A stretch of DNA of 9,333 bases, taken from Actinomycetes bacterium. GTDB lineage: Bacteria > Actinomycetota > Acidimicrobiia > Acidimicrobiales > Microtrichaceae. A model generated the notes under the pieces. The model saw only the letters and a list, made by a program, of their open reading frames with translations, did not search any database and had not been told where the DNA came from. The stretch spans positions 1-9,333 of the forward strand of contig JAFAFN010000529.1 in the NCBI GenBank assembly GCA_023423475.1, in the 5' to 3' direction. Below are positions 5,519-9,333 of this stretch, piece after piece; positions within the stretch are counted from its first letter, which is position 1, and each line of letters begins with the position of its first letter. Position numbers and translations under genes: made by a program.

Positions 5519-6535
5519 TCAGCCGGCGGTCAGCGACAGGGGGGCGAAGCCACCCTTCGGGGGGTCGACCACGATCGGGTCGGGGCCCGAGAAGTCGACG
5601 TCGGACAGCTCGATCGCCTGTGGGACCGGATTGTCGTAGGTGCGCAGGACGTAGCGGCGGTCGGTCAGGTTGGCGATCGTGGACCAGAGCGTGTGGTCGT
5701 CGTCCTCGGGCTTGTCGTCGGCCCGGATGAAGCCCCATGGGATGTCGAAGTTGTTCAGGATGTGCAGCGCGGTCAGCTCGAGTTCGGCGCCGGTCGCCAC
5801 CGGCCGCAGCGCCGCGGTCATCGCCGCGGCGCGCACGAAGCGGGCGGGCGAGCTCGAGTCACCCGGGAGCCCGAGCATGCCGGGCCCCTGGCCCATCATC
5901 GACAGCTCGACGCCCTCGATGCTGATCGGCGAGGGGTTCTCCACCGACAGGTTCACGTAGTTGCGCAGATTGGTGAGGTGCCAGTCCATGTGGGGCCAGT
6001 TGCACGCCACACCGATCGGGTTGTCGGTCACGACCATCCGGCCGTCGACCCACTCGACGACCGCGGACGCGCCACCCGCGTCGTGCAGCACGATGTGCGC
6101 GGGCGGAGCGAACCCGAACGGCCCGAAGACGTAGGGCCACACCGTCGTGGAGCCCATCGCCGCGGTGGCCTCGGCGACGGTCCCACAGGTGCCGAGCAGG
6201 TAGGCGACGACGTTGACGATCGACATGAGCGACTCGGGATCCGCTCCGTCGGCAGGGGTGTAGTCGCAGAAGCCGGGCATGTAGAGCAGTCCTGCGTACA
6301 GTCCGGCCTGGTTCATGCCGTCGGTGAACATGTCGGTGTGACCGAAGACGTCCATGCCGACGAACCCGTACTCGGCGGTCCAGGTCTTGCCAGGGCGGTC
6401 ATCGACACCGATGCCGGTGCCCTGGTACCCGATCGGCAGCGCCGTGATCCTGGTCCCCATGTCGTTGGGGAACTCCATCGTCCGACCGGCCACGACGGTC
6501 CCGTCGGTGGCCTTCACACGGAAGCTGGTGCACAT
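5519..6535 (-). CDS. choloylglycine hydrolase-family linear amide C-N hydrolase (Ntn hydrolase)
   Basis: N-terminal nucleophile amidase of the bile salt hydrolase / penicillin V acylase family, which cleaves linear amides such as conjugated bile salts, penicillin V and N-acyl homoserine lactones. 338 residues, a normal length. Cys2 directly follows Met1 (MCTSF), so removal of Met exposes the nucleophile. Other family positions: Arg18 in GRTMEF (17-22), Asn75 in DGMNQAGLY, Asn179 in CNWP followed by DWHLTNLRNYVNL (184-196), Arg232 in SPARFVRA and the C-terminal RTYDN (298-302). Position 21 is Glu where bile salt hydrolases have Asp. There is no signal peptide, so it is probably cytoplasmic. 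GAGGAGT lies 5 nt before the ATG. It sits upstream of the MFS gene on the same strand; the substrate cannot be read from sequence. Confidence 0.93.
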   Translation of the reverse strand: MCTSFRVKATDGTVVAGRTMEFPNDMGTRITALPIGYQGTGIGVDDRPGKTWTAEYGFVGMDVFGHTDMFTDGMNQAGLYAGLLYMPGFCDYTPADGADPESLMSIVNVVAYLLGTCGTVAEATAAMGSTTVWPYVFGPFGFAPPAHIVLHDAGGASAVVEWVDGRMVVTDNPIGVACNWPHMDWHLTNLRNYVNLSVENPSPISIEGVELSMMGQGPGMLGLPGDSSSPARFVRAAAMTAALRPVATGAELELTALHILNNFDIPWGFIRADDKPEDDDHTLWSTIANLTDRRYVLRTYDNPVPQAIELSDVDFSGPDPIVVDPPKGGFAPLSLTAG

Positions 6536-6540
6536 GTTCG

Positions 6541-6547
6541 ACTCCTC
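6541..6547 (-). promoter_or_regulatory. strong ribosome binding site for the Ntn hydrolase
   Basis: The minus strand reads GAGGAGT, 5 nt before the ATG at 6533-6535. It is the clearest Shine-Dalgarno in the window. It fixes the start that leaves Cys at position 2, which this enzyme family requires. Confidence 0.75.
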
Positions 6548-6553
6548 GTCCCC

Positions 6554-6571
6554 GGGTCCGGACGCGGACCC
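6554..6571 (-). terminator. hairpin between the DNA glycosylase and the Ntn hydrolase
   Basis: GGGTCCG (6554-6560) and CGGACCC (6565-6571) form a 7-bp perfect stem with a 4-nt loop. It lies 54 nt after the glycosylase stop and 18 nt before the hydrolase start, just upstream of its ribosome site. It may end the upstream transcript or be a leader structure. There is no T-run. Confidence 0.35.
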
Positions 6572-6625
6572 ACCCCGAACCCGTCGGCAGCTCGGCTCGG
6601 ATGAGGAGTATTCGGCCGCGTCACC

Positions 6626-7267
6626 TCACGGAGCGGGCACCACCGTGTCGGCCTCTCGCCAGCACCACCAGGCGACGACCGAGCGGTAGGGAGCGAAGGG
6701 CTCGCCGAGCACGGCGAGCTCCTTCTCGGTGGGCATGGCGTCGAGCTCGAACGCCTTCGCGAATCCTGCTCGCACCCCGTAGTCACCGGTCGGCCACACG
6801 TCGAGGCGGCGGAGGTCGAACATGAGGAACATCTGCGCGGTCCAGGGCCCGATCCCACGCACCACGGTGAGGTGCTCGACCACGTCGGCGTCGTCGAGCC
6901 GGCCGATCCGATCGAGTCGCACCGTGCCGTCAGCGGCGTGCGCCGCGAGGTCCAACAGCGCGGCGGTCTTCGCGCCCGAGAGCCCGGCCGCTCGGAGTGC
7001 CTCGGGGTCCGTGGCCAGCACCGCGTCGGGGGTGAAGGGCTCGCCCACGGTGTCGAGCACGCGGCCCCAGATGGTCGCGGCCGCCTTGCCGGCGAGCTGT
7101 TGGTACGCGATCGACGAGGCGAGCGCCTCGAAGCGTCGCGACGGCGCAGCACCTCGACGTGGCACAGGTGCGCCGTGCCGGTCGCGCAGGTCCGACATCA
7201 CGGGATGCAGCCGCGCGAGCTCGTCGGCGGCCGCGCGCCAGGCCGGCCTCGTCGCCTGGGTGGGCAT
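6626..7267 (-). CDS. DNA-3-methyladenine glycosylase II-like (HhH-GPD, AlkA type)
   Basis: Base-excision repair glycosylase of the HhH-GPD superfamily that removes alkylated purines from DNA. 213 residues, shorter than E. coli AlkA, which carries an extra N-terminal domain. Motifs: SSIAYQQLAGKAA (51-63), typical of the AlkA/MAG branch; helix-hairpin-helix VRGIGPWTA (136-144); catalytic Asp162 in PTGDYGVR. There is no C-terminal four-cysteine iron-sulfur motif, so it is not an EndoIII/MutY type. The ATG at 7265-7267 is chosen over a longer Arg-rich frame because it overlaps the crotonase stop by one base (TGATG) and gives a normal N-terminus. The coupling implies co-transcription with that gene, but no functional link is evident. 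Confidence 0.9.
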   Translation of the reverse strand: MPTQATRPAWRAAADELARLHPVMSDLRDRHGAPVPRRGAAPSRRFEALASSIAYQQLAGKAAATIWGRVLDTVGEPFTPDAVLATDPEALRAAGLSGAKTAALLDLAAHAADGTVRLDRIGRLDDADVVEHLTVVRGIGPWTAQMFLMFDLRRLDVWPTGDYGVRAGFAKAFELDAMPTEKELAVLGEPFAPYRSVVAWWCWREADTVVPAP

Positions 7268-8172
7268 CAGCGGTTCCTGAACTCGGGCGGACGCCGCTCG
7301 AAGAAGGCGCCGACGGCCTCGCCGGTGTCCTCGGTGAACGACGTCATGATCTGCGTCCTGTTCTCGAGGTCGATGCCGGCGCGCATGCTGCCGACCTCGA
7401 GGTTGGACCACATGACCTCCTTCGTCATCCACACCCCGGTCGGCGAGTTGGTCGCGATCTGACGTGCCGTGTCCGCAGCCGCAGCGAGCAGGTCGGCGTC
7501 GTCCACGACCCTGGAGACCAGGCCGATGCGCTCCGCTTCGTCCGACTCGACCATCCGTCCGGTCAGGAGCAGTTCGAACGCGCGGCTCGCGCCGATCCAG
7601 CGGGGGAGGAGCCACGACACGCCGATGTCGCAACCCGACAGCCCGATGCGCACGAAGGCGACGTTGAAGCGTGCCGAGCTCGACGCGATGCGCACGTCGG
7701 AGGCGAGGGCGAGCGCGAGGCCACCACCGGATGCGGCACCGTTGACGGCGGCGATGACCGGGATCCGCAGCGACCGCAGCGCCGGGACGAACGCCGCGAT
7801 GCGCTGCTGGATGTCCATGCCGCGCTGCACCCGACCTCGTCCGGATGGCTGCGACGAGCCGGTGACGCCGATGTCGGTGAGGTCGAGCCCGGAGCAGAAG
7901 CCCCTGCCCTCACCCGTGATGAGCAATGCCCGCAGCGACTCGTCGGCTGCGACCTCGTCGAGCGCCGCGTGCAGCTCGTCGATCAGCGTCGGGTTGAGCG
8001 CGTTCAACCGCTTGGGGCGGTCCAACGTGAGCACGGCGATCGTGTCGTCCACACCGACCGGCGCACTCGGCGCGGGGTCGGGGAGATCGAAGCTGCTCAG
8101 TCGCTCGAGTCGGAGCGTGGTGAAGCCGGTGTCGGAGAGGCCGGTGTCGGAGAGGATGGACTCGTCGGTCAT
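7267..8172 (-). CDS. enoyl-CoA hydratase/isomerase (crotonase) family protein, atypical active site
   Basis: Crotonase-fold acyl-CoA enzyme, 301 residues. Oxyanion-hole segments are present: RGFCSGLDL (90-98) and PVIAAVNGAASGGGLALA (138-155). The C-terminal helices follow, ending in FFERRPPEF. By my alignment to rat enoyl-CoA hydratase, Glu144 corresponds to Ala153 and Glu164 to Phe173, so neither hydration glutamate is present. Asp182 in SGCDIGVSWLLPR is kept, near the catalytic Asp of dienoyl-CoA isomerases. The subgroup with FVRIGLSGCDIG is common in actinobacteria and is usually annotated as hydratase; the true reaction is unclear. Residues 7-16 contain a duplicated LSDTG. The start lies 27 nt after the zinc-finger-like gene, with a GGGGG string next to the ATG. 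Confidence 0.9.
   Translation of the reverse strand: MTDESILSDTGLSDTGFTTLRLERLSSFDLPDPAPSAPVGVDDTIAVLTLDRPKRLNALNPTLIDELHAALDEVAADESLRALLITGEGRGFCSGLDLTDIGVTGSSQPSGRGRVQRGMDIQQRIAAFVPALRSLRIPVIAAVNGAASGGGLALALASDVRIASSSARFNVAFVRIGLSGCDIGVSWLLPRWIGASRAFELLLTGRMVESDEAERIGLVSRVVDDADLLAAAADTARQIATNSPTGVWMTKEVMWSNLEVGSMRAGIDLENRTQIMTSFTEDTGEAVGAFFERRPPEFRNR
8126..8155 (-). repeat. exact 15-bp tandem repeat, two copies, in the crotonase N-terminus
   Basis: The 15-bp unit at 8126-8140 is repeated without change at 8141-8155. Being a multiple of three it stays in frame, encoding LSDTG twice (residues 7-16). It lies in the probably disordered N-terminal extension before the crotonase fold, so copy-number change would be tolerated. 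Confidence 0.85.
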
Positions 8173-8199
8173 CCCCCGAGCATCGCACGCCCGCCCGGG

Positions 8200-8487
8200 T
8201 CAGGCAGCCGGAGGTGCCGATCGCCTGGTCCGGACCACCGGGGACCGGTCGACGTCGCCGTGCGGCTCGCCGGCCTGCTCGTAGCAGCCGGCGTGGAAGT
8301 GCTCGACACGCGACCAGCGCCCCTGTTCGTACACGTTGCAGATCACCTGCTTGTGCCGAACCTTGGCCTGGAACTTCACGCGCTCTCCACAGAGCGTGCA
8401 GTCGACGGTGCTGCCGGGTTCGACGTCGCGGAGCACTGCTCGGCTCCGCAACGCCGTACCGGTCGGTGTGATGGTGCTGGTCCCCAT
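8200..8487 (-). CDS. small protein with CxxC...HxxC zinc-finger-like motif, function unknown
   Basis: 95 residues from the ATG at 8485-8487. A plain N-terminus (to about 20) precedes a compact cysteine/histidine region: Cys30 and Cys33 in DCTLCGERV, Cys50, then EHFHAGCYEQAG with His65 and Cys68. C-x2-C-x31-H-x2-C, ending in an aromatic-His-x2-Cys-aromatic pattern, resembles the PARP-type zinc finger (C-x2-C-x28/30-H-x2-C). The basic segment between (KFQAKVRHKQV) could bind nucleic acid. The tail is Arg/Pro-rich and likely disordered. The start is uncertain: no ribosome site precedes this ATG, and an in-frame ATG at 8554-8556 would add 23 residues. It follows the ABC-F gene by 107 nt. Metal binding is inference. 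Confidence 0.72.
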   Translation of the reverse strand: MGTSTITPTGTALRSRAVLRDVEPGSTVDCTLCGERVKFQAKVRHKQVICNVYEQGRWSRVEHFHAGCYEQAGEPHGDVDRSPVVRTRRSAPPAA

Positions 8488-8507
8488 GGAGGTTGGTATC
8501 GGCCCAT
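8376..8507 (-). other. overlapping out-of-frame ORF with its own Shine-Dalgarno-like site
   Basis: On the minus strand GGAGGA (8511-8516) stands 3 nt before an ATG at 8505-8507. This ATG opens a 43-codon frame (MGRYQPPWGPAPSHRP...) that overlaps the zinc-finger-like gene in another frame. The encoded peptide is rich in Pro/Arg/Ser and shadow-like, so it is probably not a gene. The site is recorded because the zinc-finger-like gene itself lacks one. Confidence 0.15.
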
Positions 8508-8544
8508 GGTTCCTCCGGCCTGTAACAGCCCGACGGAATTGAGC

Positions 8545-8581
8545 CGTTCGACCCATGCCGAGCAGTCGGGTCGTTCGACCC
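8545..8581. repeat. 10-bp direct repeat CGTTCGACCC
   Basis: CGTTCGACCC occurs at 8545-8554 and 8572-8581. The second copy is also the right half of a dyad, GGGTCG-TT-CGACCC (8568-8581), which competes with the terminator stem at 8577-8596. It lies in the spacer between the ABC-F gene and the zinc-finger-like gene; it may be a regulatory site or a switch between hairpins. Confidence 0.3.
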
Positions 8582-8596
8582 CGAGCACTCGGGGTC
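8577..8596 (-). terminator. 9-bp hairpin overlapping the ettA stop codon
   Basis: GACCCCGAG (8577-8585) is the exact reverse complement of CTCGGGGTC (8588-8596), with two bases between. In practice this is an 8-bp stem with a 4-nt loop. The stop codon (8595-8597) forms part of the stem. There is no T-run after it. It probably marks the 3' end of the ettA transcript, though read-through to the downstream genes is possible. Confidence 0.45.
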
Positions 8597-9333
8597 AGCG
8601 CGTGAGCGGCTTGTACTTGATCTTGTGGGGCTGGGCGGCGTCGGCGCCGAGCTCCTTGCGGCGGAAGGCCTCGTACTCCGAGAAGTTGCCCTCGAACCAT
8701 CGCACCTGCGAGTCGCCCTCGAACGCCAGCATGTGGGTGGCGATCCGGTCGAGGAACCAGCGATCGTGTGAGATCACCACGACACAGCCGGGGAACCCCT
8801 CGAGTGCGTCCTCGAGCGCGCGGAGCGTGTCGATGTCGAGATCGTTCGTGGGCTCGTCGAGCAGGAGGACGTTGCCGGCGGTGCGCAGCAGCTTGGCCAG
8901 GTGCACCCGGTTGCGCTCACCACCGGAGAGCTGTCCGACCTTCTTCTGCTGGTCGGGGCCCTTGATCATGAAGCTCGCGCAGTAGACGCGGCTGTTCACC
9001 TCGCGGTTGCCGACCTTGACGATGTCCTGACCGTCGGTGATCTCCTCGTAGAGGGTGTTGTCGGGGTTGAGCGAGTCCCGGGACTGGTCGACGTAGGAGA
9101 GGTCGACCGTCGAGCCGATCGTCAACGTGCCGCCGTCCGGAGCGCTCTCTGCGTCGTCGCCGTGGTTGAACGCGTCGACCAGCATGCGGAACAGCGTGGT
9201 CTTGCCGGCACCGTTCGGGCCGATGATCCCGACGATGCCGCCGGGCGGCAGGCTGAACAACAGGTCGTCGATCAGGAGCCGGTCGCCGAAGCCCTTGCTG
9301 ATGCCGTCCGCCTCGATCACCACGCTGCCCAGG
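8595..9333 (-). CDS. ettA: ABC-F ATPase, EttA type (energy-dependent translational throttle), 5' part outside window
   Basis: C-terminal half of a soluble two-domain ABC-F protein. EttA binds the ribosomal E site and gates the first elongation steps according to ATP/ADP level. The visible part is the end of the inter-domain linker ([18 protein letters not shown]) and the second ABC domain. Counting the GTG codon at 9321-9323 as 1: Walker A GPNGAGKT (35-42), signature LSGGE (132-136), Walker [12 protein letters not shown] (153-163) and switch His in [13 protein letters not shown] (185-197). The C-terminus [10 protein letters not shown] and [15 protein letters not shown] is EttA-like. That GTG is not the true start, since coding continues beyond 9333. 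An 8-residue insertion relative to E. coli EttA lies after Walker A (about 52-64). Confidence 0.93.
   Translation of the reverse strand, partial: LGSVVIEADGISKGFGDRLLIDDLLFSLPPGGIVGIIGPNGAGKTTLFRMLVDAFNHGDDAESAPDGGTLTIGSTVDLSYVDQSRDSLNPDNTLYEEITDGQDIVKVGNREVNSRVYCASFMIKGPDQQKKVGQLSGGERNRVHLAKLLRTAGNVLLLDEPTNDLDIDTLRALEDALEGFPGCVVVISHDRWFLDRIATHMLAFEGDSQVRWFEGNFSEYEAFRRKELGADAAQPHKIKYKPLTR

Noticed and set aside
4083..5639. 518-codon plus-strand open frame opposite the MFS transporter
   Set aside because: Low-complexity Gln/Arg/Gly/Glu/His composition and exactly antisense to a clear 14-TM protein. A shadow frame.
5477..6604. 375-codon plus-strand frame opposite the Ntn hydrolase
   Set aside because: Shadow composition. 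The minus strand has a complete family signature and a strong ribosome site.
7268..7633. N-terminal extension of the DNA glycosylase frame into the crotonase gene
   Set aside because: The extension is Arg/Gly/His-rich and lies wholly in crotonase coding sequence. The ATG at 7265-7267 gives the TGATG overlap and a normal N-terminus.
7159..8985. 608-codon plus-strand open frame opposite the glycosylase, crotonase and zinc-finger-like genes
   Set aside because: It is antisense to well-supported genes and rich in Arg/Gly/Asp/His. Long open antisense frames are expected when codons end in G/C.

Overview
The window is GC-rich DNA with strong G/C third-position codon preference, GTG starts, 1 to 4 nt stop/start overlaps and many long antisense shadow frames. 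This points to a high-GC actinobacterium. The proteins, such as a mycobacterial-type CysQ and a crotonase of an actinobacterial subgroup, resemble those of Actinobacteria, perhaps Acidimicrobiia (Ilumatobacter-like). The class-level guess is inference only.

Left part (1-3365): a sulfate activation locus. A 3'-truncated cysQ (3'-phosphoadenosine-5'-phosphate phosphatase) runs leftward. Divergent from it is a tightly overlapped cysD-cysN-cysC operon, which encodes ATP sulfurylase small subunit, its GTPase subunit and APS kinase. Together CysDN makes APS, CysC makes PAPS and CysQ removes PAP or PAPS. The 93-bp divergent spacer holds a 25-bp interrupted palindrome of Rrf2-family (IscR/CymR-like) type, overlapping the -35 region of a plausible cysD promoter. 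It also holds a plausible leaderless promoter for cysQ.

Middle (3366-3935): a 570-bp convergent intergenic region without a recognisable gene. It holds several short, protein-like reading frames that alternate frame, plus several hairpins. They may be small genes or remains of a decayed gene.

Right part (3936-9333): all genes run leftward. In transcription order they are: the 3' half of an ABC-F ATPase (EttA type); a 95-aa protein with a CxxC...HxxC zinc-finger-like pattern resembling a PARP-type finger; a crotonase-fold protein lacking both hydratase glutamates; a DNA-3-methyladenine glycosylase overlapping it by 1 nt; a choloylglycine hydrolase-family Ntn hydrolase; and a 14-TM MFS exporter of DHA2 type. 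The hydrolase and exporter sit 68 nt apart and may be a functional pair acting on an N-acyl amide.

Most of the window is ordinary chromosomal content, with no mobile element, CRISPR array, tRNA or rRNA seen. The points most worth following are the shared cys operator, the hydrolase/exporter pair, the PARP-finger-like small protein, the altered crotonase active site and the frame-switching convergent region.
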